A stretch of DNA of 14,568 nucleotides from Pleurotus ostreatus/Saccharomyces cerevisiae fusant (GCA_024196135.1 JAMQCK010000873.1:1-14568); one strand, 5' to 3'. Positions 1-8,184 are shown, counted from the first letter of the stretch. The notes: a model not told the origin generated them from the sequence alone. Numbers and translations: made by a program.

Positions 1-457
1 CAGGCCCCCCGGCATCTCAGCAAAATGTCCGATCCTAATGCGACGGATTGGAGGCTCAAAACGCGCCGACGTTCGATCCCAGTGCGCCGGATTCGAGCAA
101 AAGGGCGAGATAGGTTCGATCCAAAGTGCGACGGTCGAGCCTTGTCGTCGCCCAGGTCCGATCCATTGTGCGCCGGATAAGGGGGTCGCGACGGAATTTC
201 GCCCGCTTAGACCCCCGCCTACCACCATCAACGGGCCAAGCACCCCTGACAGCACCGACAGGACCTCAGAATTGGTGATCTGGGAGGGTCATCGCCACCG
301 AGTTTTGATCCATAGTGCGCCGGAAAGTGCGCCTTAAGCGAAGGTTCGATCCTAGTGCGCCGGGAAGCCCTCAAAATCGGCCAAAATCCATGCGACGGAA
401 ATGACCCAGAATCCCGAATTTTGGATCGGACATTTTGGTGAGATGCCGGGGGGCCTG
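1..457. mobile_element. R1 copy 1: short non-autonomous element with 35-bp terminal inverted repeats
   Basis: Positions 1-35 and 423-457 are inverted copies of each other with one mismatch (position 20). Both ends begin CAGGCCCCCCGGCATCTCA and run inward through AAAATGTCCGATCC. No transposase is encoded; the interior is an array of GATCC(3-4 nt)TGCGMCGGA motifs. The right edge (457/458) falls inside an otherwise open reading frame of the neighbouring pseudogene, which supports that boundary. The left edge coincides with the window start, so the target duplication cannot be read. A terminal CAGG is compatible with hAT-like elements, but the superfamily is not established. A second, longer copy lies at 11185-12236. 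Confidence 0.85.
31..399 (+). repeat. Phased motif array inside R1 copy 1
   Basis: Seven related motifs of the form GATCC(3-4 nt)TGCG(C/A)CGGA start at about 31, 75, 118, 160, 307, 348 and 385 (the last is AATCC-type). Spacings are 44, 43, 42, a gap of 147, then 41 and 37. All lie in the same orientation, four on the left and three on the right. R1 copy 2 keeps the same order and near-identical spacing. Subterminal arrays of this kind are known as transposase-binding sites in several DNA transposon superfamilies; that role here is inference. Confidence 0.8.
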
Positions 458-1990
458 CTCGAGCCGTCGACTGACAAGCATTGGATAGTTGAATGAGGGT
501 ACCAGGCGAGCGTCCGGATGCTACAAGGTCACTGCTTCCGACAATGCTGGTGTATCCCATCGTGATGCCCATTCTTGAGAGGACGCTGAAGTGCTGCCGT
601 TGTGCCCCCGTCGCCATGAAGTACGTCCCAATAATTGACTGTACGCAGGTGTTGCACTGACTGGCGGCTTGCATCAGCGTAATGACTGCCGAGGAGACCA
701 TTTGGCGAAGGGTACGAAGGTGAACGGCTTTTTCGAGCAGAGGATCATGTTTGTACTGACCATTTCCTTTCTGCGCTTCCAGCCGTCTGAAAGTAGTCGC
801 ATGCATCTTGTGTAGTGCGCGAGAAGTCTCCGAGGACCCGAAAGACCCCAGAGGCCATGCTACGTAGGCGGGATGCAAGTTGATGTGGCTGATAACCTCA
901 AGTAGTGCTCGTCGATGTCCTTCCCCGAGTTCTGCAACTCTCCAAGAGCAATGATTGCCTCAGACTCGCACTGGGCAATCTCTTCCATCTGCGTGAGCAC
1001 CCAATCTCGCATGAGTACACGAGCTGACAGGCTTGGACACCAGGTCCTGTCCAGTGGCGGAGGACTCGCCGGACAACGTCACGATGCTGAAAGAAGTTCC
1101 ACCATCTCCAGTCATGTTTGTGGGATACGCCGGGACTGAAGGCGCGCTCGAGTAATTCTGCCAAGGTCCTTCCCTCCTGACGCAGTCTGTCGCCCAGTTC
1201 GTCAAGTATGCTGTCCAATATGCTTTCGATGCGCGTCTGCTCGGCCACAGCAGCCTGCTGCACGGTAGCCAGGTGCAAGGCTCGCTTTCTGTCTCCTCCT
1301 CGCGCTCTATGGCCGTGCTTCAGCTCGAGCGGCATCGGTATATTCACGAAAGGTACGTGCATCACAGTGCGGCGCTGGTCCGATCTAAGACTCCTTCTCA
1401 GCCTTCTCTCCCTTCTCCCTAGCCAGTGTTCCACATCGGAGGCGTTGGCTGCGCTCTTGAACAATAGCTCGCGCCGCTTCATCGTCATATATCGAGGTAT
1501 CGTCACTCGATGGCACTGCAAGCTAGGGCGACACAAGGCCTGCAGGTGAGTCCCAGTTGGGCTCCGTGTTTGACCCCGCAACCGAGGATTCCACATAGGC
1601 CGGATGACGACGTCGACGACGCAGAGTGTAGGTGGGAGGGCTGCTCGTGTCGGGCGGATGATGGGGATCGTGCGGCAGTGGCATGAGCTTGGAGAGAGGG
1701 ATGTCGTCCGAGGAGGGGGGCGACAGATTCAAGGCTTGTGCACGAGGTGTGTGAGGTGAGGATCTTCATGCAATGCGACTACCTGCTCAAAGTTCTCCAG
1801 CTCGAGCCGATTGGGGGAAGGAAATTGAGTGGTGATTCTCTCTCGCGCGCGAAACCGGTTTCGTGCAAATTTCTGCCAAAGGGGGGGGGGTGCCATCTGA
1901 GGACTCTGAAGGGCTAGAAGGTCGACGCGGATGCATTGTATGGGCTGCAGTGTCTCGATCCATTCCTAGTGGCTCGCTGTTGTTGTTCAT
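458..1990 (-). pseudogene. DUF6589-type mushroom protein, frameshifted and truncated
   Basis: The product resembles, from memory, the large agaricomycete family that carries DUF6589; its function is unknown. Visible blocks in order are: a Ser/Pro-rich N-terminus from the ATG at 1990; an Arg-rich and Ala/Glu-rich stretch including QQAAVAEQTRIESILDSIL; the block HDWRWWNFFQHRDVVRRVL (about 1060-1116); and ATGAQRQHFSVL...GITMGYTS (about 540-610) followed by GTLIQLSNACQSTARA. The reading frame changes at least four times: at the C10 run at 1881-1890, near 1731, near 1530, and again between about 1050 and 750. The last block stays open to position 458, where R1 copy 1 begins, so the C-terminal half is missing from this window and may lie to the left. 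The ATG at 1990 is preceded by GCC on its strand, a reasonable fungal start context. The pseudogene call is strong; the family name is moderate. Confidence 0.5.
1881..1890. repeat. Ten-base G/C homopolymer at a frame change
   Basis: Ten consecutive G on the plus strand are read as C10 on the coding strand of the DUF6589-like gene, within a Thr-Pro-Pro-Pro stretch. The frame before the run gives the Ser/Pro-rich N-terminus. The frame that looks coding after the run (FARNRFRARERITTQFPSP, then ENFEQVVALHEDPHLTHL) is offset by one, so a length change of the run would join them. Confidence 0.7.
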
Positions 1991-2043
1991 GGCCAGCAGA
2001 GGGAGAGGAGGCTGAATTTCACATTTATTTGCGTTCTGACATA

Positions 2044-2155
2044 CTTATGGGCGGTATAGTGTGCAAAAACCTCTTGCGAGGTATTTCGACACATGTCGCC
2101 GCCCTCCTTCAATATCGACGCACGGCTCCGATGAACCAGCCAGATCGACGCAGAT
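2044..2155 (-). repeat. Promoter-proximal inverted repeat, left arm
   Basis: About 112 bp that, read on the minus strand, match 2911-3023 at roughly 80 percent over their whole length. The shared core includes GTGCGTCGATATT, ATGTGTCGAAATAC and GAGGTTTTTGCACACT, and it ends in ACCGCCCATA. The inner end of the match stops about 53 bp upstream of the minus-strand ATG at 1990. It could be a shared promoter or 5' leader, or one end of an inserted element. Confidence 0.75.
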
Positions 2156-2910
2156 AATCGGAATGAGAGTGCGTGCTTACCTGTCCAGTAAGCTCTCATC
2201 AGGCAGAGCACCTGGCGGAAGGGAAACTTAGGTGTGCGAGCCTGACGAGTTCGGCTGTTGCCGACGCTCAGCGGTGCATTCCCGCGCTCACGTGGGTAAG
2301 TTGAACTTCGTCACCGCGCCGGAATCTTCAGTCTCATGCTAGTGATCAGTTCCGTCAAAGATATGGACATCTGCAGTCTCAGTGAGCTGCGTGGGCGCCT
2401 TCGAGTATGTCATGACTGAAGAGAAATGTCCAGAACTACCGAAACCATACCATCATCGGGTCGCACACATATTCTCGAGCGGCCCGCACCACGCCAGCAT
2501 CACTTTCGACAGCACGAGTGACAGAGGCACGGAAATTGCACGGCTGCTATTCTCAGCGGGGTAGGCTGCATGATGCCCACCGAGCCTCGCGTGGAATTGA
2601 GGACGAGCAGCTCAAGGCCTCCGGCGGTTGACCTTGTGGAGGGTGAGCGACCCCCTACGGAGAAAAGGACTTTGGGAATCCGATCCAAGATAAGCAATGC
2701 TCAACGTGGTCTGTACAGAGATCTGTGTGGCTTGATGGGCTGGAATTGACGGAATCACGAGGACCTCCGTTCCACAGTGAGCGCGCGAATTCCGGGCCCG
2801 GGCCGTCCGTCCTAGCCACGCCATCACCGATTGCCCTCCTTCCCCTCATCTCCCGTTCTTTTGGACTCAGCAACACGCAACTAAGACTACCATCACGACA
2901 CAGTTCAACC
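2156..2910. other. Interval between the two divergent genes
   Basis: This 755-bp stretch separates the two repeat arms. I see no clear gene apart from the short ORF at 2570-2749. The sequence GTAAGC on the minus strand near 2180 could act as a splice donor, and a CACGTG E-box core lies at about 2290. No inverted-repeat element is evident inside. Confidence 0.5.
2570..2749 (+). CDS. Small ORF, 59 residues, unidentified
   Basis: An uninterrupted frame from ATG ATG to TGA, too short for most ORF screens. The product is charged and not low-complexity; its C-terminal half includes PPTEKRTLGIRSKISNAQRG. I do not recognise it. It lies between the two repeat arms and could be a surviving exon or chance. 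No transcript signal is visible. Confidence 0.25.
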   Translation: MMPTEPRVELRTSSSRPPAVDLVEGERPPTEKRTLGIRSKISNAQRGLYRDLCGLMGWN

Positions 2911-3023
2911 ACCTGCGTCGTTTTCGTAGGTTCGTCGCGGTTGTGCGTCGATATTCAAGCTCGGCGGTACCATGTGTCGAAATACGTCATTGGAGGTTTT
3001 TGCACACTGTACCGCCCATACAA
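2911..3023 (+). repeat. Promoter-proximal inverted repeat, right arm
   Basis: Partner of 2044-2155 in the opposite orientation. It ends 14 bp upstream of the plus-strand ATG at 3037, so the same sequence precedes both divergent genes. Conservation is highest over 2943-3020. Confidence 0.75.
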
Positions 3024-3036
3024 GGGCGTGCTTGCG

Positions 3037-3724
3037 ATGGACATATCCCCGCTTCCACCGAGGAAGTCGCGTTCCAACAGGCGCGCGCTCAGCGCTGTTG
3101 TTGAAGGTGGCGACACTGACAACCAGCCGCCGTCGCCACCATCCAAGCGCAGTCGTCGCGATTCCACGACTAGAGTGCGCACGCTTGCCATCCGAAGCTC
3201 CCAACCAGGCGCTGGGCACACCCGCGATATCCAAAGACCATCAGTACCGAACGGGATCCGAGGTCGCAGCTCACGCACCTTCCCGCCCATGCTCTTGGGT
3301 CGCCTTCCCGGGTGCCAAATGAGAACACTACACCACTTCCCAGCGGTTCGACACGCGCCCACGACACTCGATCTGGGCGCGCTTACTACATCGACAATAG
3401 CACCCAGTTGGCAACTTGGACTCACCCCGCGGGTGCAGTACATGCGCCGCTTCAGCCCCCATCTAACGCTGCGGTTGCGCGGACAGAGATCAGTCTACAG
3501 CGAGTTGTCTTGTCCAACACGCTGGGCCAGACACCCGAGCAGACAACCGCGCCGCAGCGTCGACCCAGCAGCCGGTCATGGACGACGCGGAGATGGCGGA
3601 CCGATTGGCCGCCGTGGTCGGCAATGGCCGAACAGCGTCGGCAGCGCTTTCTAGTCCTCCACCATCTCTTCCATGGCCATATGACGGCGCAGAGGGCGAG
3701 AGGGAAGCTGAATCTACCGCGTGA
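3037..3724 (+). pseudogene. WW-domain protein, frameshifted
   Basis: WW domains bind proline-rich peptides; the wider function of this protein cannot be told. The ATG at 3037 (MDISPLPPRKSRSNRRALSA) opens a basic, Ser/Pro-rich N-terminus in frame to about 3200. A WW-like domain lies in a second frame at 3336-3428: LPSG, then GRAYYIDNSTQLATWTHP. Its YY pair, the Asn, the Thr-Trp and the final Pro are in place, but the usual first Trp (GW) is Ser. A third frame (3578-3724) gives MDDAEMADRLAAVVGNGR and a Ser/Pro-rich tail to a TGA. A trace of a second WW start (VPPSDEMRL) follows near 3735. No convincing introns join the frames, so I read it as decayed. The start codon follows the shared repeat arm by 14 bp. 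Confidence 0.5.
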
Positions 3725-4162
3725 GACAACCGGTACCTCCCTCAGACGAAATGCGGTTGCGCGGCGTGAAAGCGCGACCATGATTATTTTCTTGCCAGAA
3801 TATACGCCATAATGCGTCGGCATTCCCCACCAGCAAACTATATCATCACGATTGCGACAACGTCAAATCATGACTTGACGGATGCCCTGATGACTACGGG
3901 TTACCTCTTTCTTCATGCTCGATCTCTTTCAAAGATAAGGTTCAGGACTGTATCAAGAAGCAGACCAAATGTCTGCTACCTCCCTCACCCTGTCTTCCCT
4001 CTTCAGGCAGACCACAGGCCTGCCCGGGGATGACTTAGCTTGCCTCGGCTTAAGCTGTCTTGAGCTACCTAATCTGGAGCGTAAGCCAGCTGAGAGCGAG
4101 CTGAACGGCAACACTAAATCTTGAGAAGAAGTCAACTGTATGTGCGCGTCTTCTTCGTAGTA

Positions 4163-4554
4163 GAGTGTATTCGCCCGTTCATTTTTTAAGATACAAGAAC
4201 GGTACATACGAATTCAATTGAGCACCGAACATCCTCGTACCACGAAATCATTTTGGTATGTTACGAGAACCGCTGGCGGGCTCTGCGCTGACAAGCGCGG
4301 GCAGCCCTTAAATCACCTTGTGCTCAGGTTGTTTCACGACGGCGAACGGCGTTGGACAGTCGTAGTGCACTGTGTGCCAAGTCTCGCCTCGAAAAGGTAA
4401 AGAACAACTGATCCAGGATGGGTTGCACTGTCGAGCTCGCCGCGAGCCGCTGCGAAGATCTTTGGATCCGGTCAGTCTTGCTACGAAAACGTTTTGGAGA
4501 TCCAGAAATAAATTGGCATGTTCATAACGGAATTATTGATGGGCGAATACACTC
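4163..4554 (-). mobile_element. M2 element, copy G (inverted relative to the other two copies)
   Basis: Both ends read TAGAGTGTATTCGCCC inward (4161-4176 and 4541-4556), so the TA on each side (4161-4162, 4555-4556) is best read as the target duplication of a 392-bp element. The interior is related throughout, in reverse orientation, to 4601-4983 and 7832-8184. A TA duplication points to the Tc1/mariner group (inference). No intact transposase is encoded. Confidence 0.8.
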
Positions 4555-4600
4555 TAGTGCGATGGTCGCTGATTTGATTGGTTTGCTATTAGGCATGGCA

Positions 4601-4983
4601 GATATCGCCCGTTGATAATTTCATCATGAACATGCCAATTCTTTTCTGGATCTTCAAAGCGTTTTCGTAGTGAGACTGACGAGATTCAGAATCTTTTCGC
4701 AAAGGCGCACGGCGAGCTGACCAGCGCAACCCTTCTTGGACTGTTTTTTCTCGCACTTGTCGAGGCGAGACTTGGCAGACGGCTTCCGACGACTGTCCAG
4801 CACCGCCCGCCGTCGTGAAACGAGGTGAAGACAAGGTGACCGAAGGGTTGCCCGTGGTTGTGAGTACAGAGCCCACCAATGATTTTCGTAACTTACAAAA
4901 ACGAAATTGTAGTATGAAGATGGTAGGTGCTCAATTGGCTTCGCATGAACTGTTTCCGGATCTCGCTAATGGGCGAATACACT
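4601..4983 (+). mobile_element. M2 element, copy E
   Basis: Similar over its whole length to copies F (7832-8184) and G (4163-4554, reversed). The right end GGGCGAATACACT is kept. The left end is decayed (GATATCGCCC where GTATTCGCCC is expected), and no clean target duplication is seen. It lies 46 bp from copy G in the opposite orientation, so the two form a large inverted pair. It holds an intron-like segment at 4860-4912. Confidence 0.75.
4860..4912 (+). other. Intron-like segment in M2 copy E
   Basis: Starts GTGAGT and ends TTGTAG, 53 bp long, with a GTAACTTAC stretch before the 3' end that could hold a branch point. The same 53-bp layout is present in copy F (8055-8107). In both copies the preceding sequence keeps one open frame (DDCPAPPAVVKRGEDKVTEG in E). 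This suggests that the family carries a piece of a spliced gene (inference). Confidence 0.4.
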
Positions 4984-5241
4984 GGAATACTGTATCGTTA
5001 CGACCGTAGGTTCGCTGGATGTAACCTGTGACAGCACGAACTTGCCTAAGTTTAAGTTCATGGGCCAGATTCAGGTGTGACGCTGCGGGATGGGATTCAC
5101 TAACTATTGTTCGCGGATGACTCGGTCGACCTACATTCATCCTCAAGTGCGTGAAAAATATGATACTTGTTCAGTAATCAATCATTGGGCATCGGTGGAG
5201 AAGCTTTCGTGACGGTCTCACACACCATTTTAGCCGAACTA

Positions 5242-5715
5242 CAGTTGACTCCCTCTTAACGCATACCCGTCCGTGGGTGTCCCAGACTATACCCTTTGAG
5301 GGAGTATGACTTACGGGAAACTCCAAGAAAACTAATATCTGACTCGGCAAATCCCGGCGCATGTCTTTTGGTCGGGTCTCCATTGTATTTCCTATTGAGG
5401 TCATGCCATTGCTCATGCACCTGTTGTCGCAATGAGCATAGCCCGTAATAGATTGCAAGAAAAGCCCCATGCTTGATCGGCAGTAATTAAATCGTGGCCC
5501 ACATACTCCAACCTGGACCCATAAACTGCCTAATACGGCAACAATCAGCGCGGGGATCCAGTATTTTATGCCTTTTGGACCCCACCCATACTATGCCTTA
5601 TGAGATATCAGGTAGTTATGCCTTTTTCCAGCCTACCAAGTCGGTGACGCCCAAAATGTATGACTTTTCAGGGGTTATGCGTTACGGAGGCTGTGCGTTA
5701 GGAGGGAGTCAACTG
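5242..5715. mobile_element. M3 element: 474-bp inverted-repeat element with TA duplication
   Basis: The ends read CAGTTGACTCCCTC(T/C)TAACGCA inward from both sides. Each is flanked by TA (5240-5241 and 5716-5717). About 23 of the first 27 positions match between the arms. The length, the TA target and the lack of coding capacity fit a Tc1/mariner-type miniature element. Its right third holds a degenerate tandem motif (5565-5710). Confidence 0.85.
5565..5710 (+). repeat. Degenerate TATGCCTT subterminal repeats in M3
   Basis: Six related units of the form TATGCSTTNNGGA occur at irregular spacing: TATGCCTTTTGGA, TATGCCTTATGAGA, TATGCCTTTTTCC, TATGACTTTTCAGG, TATGCGTTACGGA and, at the terminal repeat itself, TGTGCGTTAGGAGG. 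The left side has a weaker mirror (AACGCATACCC, GAGTATGACTTACGG). They may be transposase sites. Confidence 0.5.
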
Positions 5716-5768
5716 TAGCCTGATAGTCCGTGTCCCACGGGCGGACTTCAATGGCAACCTAGAGGGGT

Positions 5769-5810
5769 GCCACGCTAGCGCCGCGCTGGCGCGCGGCGCG
5801 TACGCGTGGC
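5769..5810. repeat. GC-rich imperfect hairpin
   Basis: GCCACGC plus GCGCCGCGC on the left arm (5769-5786) pairs with GCGCGGCGC plus GCGTGGC on the right (5791-5810). That gives 16 base pairs with a small TA/GTAC internal bulge and a 4-base loop. It lies in otherwise featureless sequence between M3 and M5. Confidence 0.75.
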
Positions 5811-5924
5811 CAAAATGAGCGGGCTCCCAGCTTAACTTGAGGTTGAAGCATGAGGCGTGTTGTTTGACTGTGACCGTTCGACTTTTTGATTTGACTCTCT
5901 GCTGACTATTCACTCTCCTTTATA

Positions 5925-6034
5925 AGACCGTACTTGCACCGATATATATCGACACATTCTGCACGCGAATCCCATTGTTCTCTATGGGCCGTCGGTACAG
6001 GATTCGCTAATATATCCTGGTGCAAATACGGTCT
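5925..6034. mobile_element. M5: 110-bp foldback element
   Basis: AGACCGTACTTGCACC (5925-5940) pairs with GGTGCAAATACGGTCT (6019-6034), 15 of 16. Inside, GATATATA pairs with TATATCC and GCGAATCC with GGATTCGC, and CCCAT with ATGGG brackets the centre, so most of the unit can fold on itself. The flanks are TTTATA on the left and ATTATA on the right, an imperfect 6-bp match that could be a target duplication. The family is not assigned. Confidence 0.65.
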
Positions 6035-6190
6035 ATTATAAGGATAAACGAAAACAACACGGATGAACATTGCGGACGATGACAGCAGACCGAAAGCGAC
6101 TTAGAGTGGCCAAATGACAAGAAAATACATGCCAGTATTAGTAGGGAGCGTAATTGCGATTTTGGTTCGAATCACTCTATTCGGGGCCTA

Positions 6191-6579
6191 CAGTGTCGGC
6201 CAAATCAATTGCGCGCTGCCTGTTTCGGAAAAATCGCCGAGACGGGCGTTGGACGAGGTCAAAAAAATCTGGCTCCCTCACAGAATGGCAGAGCGAGTAG
6301 AGAAACGTCGGAATACAAAGCTTCAGGCGAAACGAGCGTATGTACTGTGAGATATGCGGGGTACAGTACGTGAGGGCATGTAGTGCCATATGACACACCC
6401 TGACACGCTTTGTGAGCATCAGGAGCACTGGGACTCCCTGGCACAGCCTGTATGCGGATGGGGGTTTCTCTTGACGCTCTACCGTTCTGTGAGGTTTTTG
6501 AGGCCCGCCGAGCTCGTTCAATACGCATCTCGGCGATCTTTCCGACAAAGGTAGCGCGCAGTTGATCTGGCCGCCACTG
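6191..6579 (-). mobile_element. M1 element, copy A
   Basis: A 389-bp unit flanked by TA on both sides (6189-6190 and 6580-6581). The ends read CAGTG(T/G)CGGCCA(A/G)ATCAA inward, and the inverted similarity extends well past 50 bp. It is related over its full length to B and C but lies in the opposite orientation. A TA duplication with a CAGTG-GGCC terminus fits the Tc1/mariner group (inference). There is no transposase, so it is a miniature element. Confidence 0.9.
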
Positions 6580-6581
6580 TA

Positions 6582-7234
6582 TATGTCACACAGCTCGGAG
6601 ACCGCTATGACCTGTGACGTGAACCTACGGTCGAAACGATACAGTAGTATACACTACAAAGCCCAGTCGAAAAGAAGATAAGTAGCCCTCAGACTGTCGA
6701 CGATCGATATTCCCACGGCAGTGGTCAGTCCTGTCACGACCCGGGCCTTCGATCCGCGTACACGCTGATCATTGCTGAGCAAGGCACATATCACAGACGC
6801 TGTTTGCGCCGTCTGTGATTAGCAGTCTCTGCGGCTTCAGCCTGCCATCGCACCTGTCAGTCGATCCCGCGGCATAGCGTAGACGTTGCGATATACCTCT
6901 GCGCACACGTAATGATACAGTCGTGTCCATCGAGATTATGCGATCGACTGATGGCACAGTCGCGCTTGTTGCAATCTGCCTTTTGTTGTAAAATGACGTT
7001 AGCCATGCACGCCACGCCTGCATGCATTACGACAAATAGTACCTTGTGACGCTCATAGACCTGGACGTGCTGACAGGTATAACTTCTGCACAGAGCAGCG
7101 GTGAAGCACATATTGGGATTGCGAGCGTTGGACGGCCCTTGTTGTTCCTGCAACTCCCTGCAGGGCCGCCCGCGTTATATACTGTACCGGTATGCATGGA
7201 GATTATTGTAACGCGTAACGAGGCCTAGGAAAGC
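6582..7234. other. Unassigned 653-bp stretch between M1 copies A and B
   Basis: Bounded by two M1 elements in opposite orientation. It contains a 10-bp perfect stem with a 10-base loop at 6790-6819 (ATCACAGACG / CGTCTGTGAT). Minus-strand frames of 84 and 98 codons overlap at 6769-7153, but I recognise nothing in them and their composition is not persuasive. Confidence 0.5.
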
Positions 7235-7236
7235 TA

Positions 7237-7619
7237 CAGTGGCGGCCAGATCAACTGCACGCTGCCTTTGTCGGAAAGATCGCCGAGACGCGTATTGGAC
7301 GAGCTCGGCGGGCCTCAAAAACCTCATAGAACCGTAGAGCCTCAAGAGAAACCCCCACCCGCATACCAGCTGTGGAAGGGAGTGCTCCTGATGCTCACAA
7401 AGCGTGTCAGGGTGTGTCATATGGCATTACATACCCTCACGTACTGTACCCCGCATATCTCACAGTACATACGCTCGTTCCTCTTGAAACTACGCATCCC
7501 GCGGTTTTTCTACTCGCTCTGCCATTCTGTGAGGGAGCCAGATTTTTTCGACCACGTCCAACGCCCGCCTCGGCAATGTTTTCGAAAAAGGCAGCGCGCA
7601 ATTGATCCGGCCGCCACTG
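7237..7619 (+). mobile_element. M1 element, copy B
   Basis: A 383-bp unit flanked by TA at 7235-7236 and 7620-7621. The left end is CAGTGGCGGCCAGATCAA; the right end is its complement with a few changes. The interior shares with A and C a conserved core, including GCTCACAAAGCGTGTCAGGG and CATATCTCACAGTA. Confidence 0.9.
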
Positions 7620-7831
7620 TATACATATGAGCTGGCGTGACGCATAATGGAGGTATCGGTTGCGGCTTGCCAACTCGCAAAATTCGTCGGAAATTCGAAA
7701 AACTTCCGGTGCTGCGCGCACGGTTCCTTCGGCCGGAAAATAGGCTGTTTCTATTGTGACTCATAGACTGGGGCTTTCCTGGCGCTGCCTGTTCACTTTC
7801 ACCCCGCGAGCTTCAAAAATTACCTTGAATA

Positions 7832-8184
7832 GAGTCTATTCGCCCTCTAATAATTCCGTTATGAACATGCTCGTAGTGAGATCCAAGATCTTCGCAGTGG
7901 CGCACGGCGAGCCGACCAACGCAACCCTTCGTGGATTGGTCGTTCTCGTACTGGTCAAGACGAGACTTGGTAGACAGACTCCGACGACTGCCTGACACCG
8001 CCCGCCGTCGTGAAACGAGGTGAAGACAAGGTGACTGAAGGGCTTCCCGCGCCTGTGAGTGTAGAGCCCACTTATTGAATTTTGTAACTTACCAAAAAAT
8101 CTTGTAGCATGAAGATGCTCGGTGCTTAATTGGCTTCGCATGTACCGTTTTTGAATCTTGAAATTATAATTGGAGAATACACTC
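7832..8184 (+). mobile_element. M2 element, copy F
   Basis: The left end GAGTCTATTCGCCC follows a TA (7830-7831). The right end GAGAATACACTC is followed by TC where TA is expected. At 353 bp it is shorter than E or G, but collinear with E. It carries the same intron-like segment (8055-8107). Confidence 0.8.
8055..8107 (+). other. Intron-like segment in M2 copy F
   Basis: GTGAGT to TTGTAG, 53 bp, at the same place and of the same length as 4860-4912 in copy E, with a shared GTAACTTAC. The frame before it (DDCLTPPAVVKRGEDKVTEG) is conserved with copy E. Confidence 0.4.

Noticed and set aside
70..122. GTTCGATCC repeats resemble the tRNA/SINE B box.
   Set aside because: The match is part of the 42-bp phased motif and recurs many times. 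No A box, tRNA-like fold or T-run terminator accompanies it, and the element has terminal inverted repeats instead.
31..399. Regular repeats might suggest a CRISPR array.
   Set aside because: Units are short and degenerate, spacers are similar between the two element copies, and the setting is eukaryotic with no cas genes.
228..457. C-terminal part of a 216-codon minus-strand frame.
   Set aside because: Past 457 the frame reads through the terminal repeat and motif array of R1 copy 1, so it is not part of the DUF6589-like protein.
2725..3654. A 309-codon plus-strand frame.
   Set aside because: Only the part after the ATG at 3037 to about 3200 looks coding. The upstream part lies in the repeat arm, and the part beyond 3300 runs out of frame with the WW domain.
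5919..6040. TTATAA next to M5 as a piggyBac-type target.
   Set aside because: piggyBac duplicates TTAA exactly. The flanks here are TTTATA and ATTATA, with no TTAA at either junction.
6114..6350. A 78-codon plus-strand frame with a hydrophobic start.
   Set aside because: It crosses the boundary of M1 copy A at 6191, and more than half of it is element sequence, so it is most likely chance.
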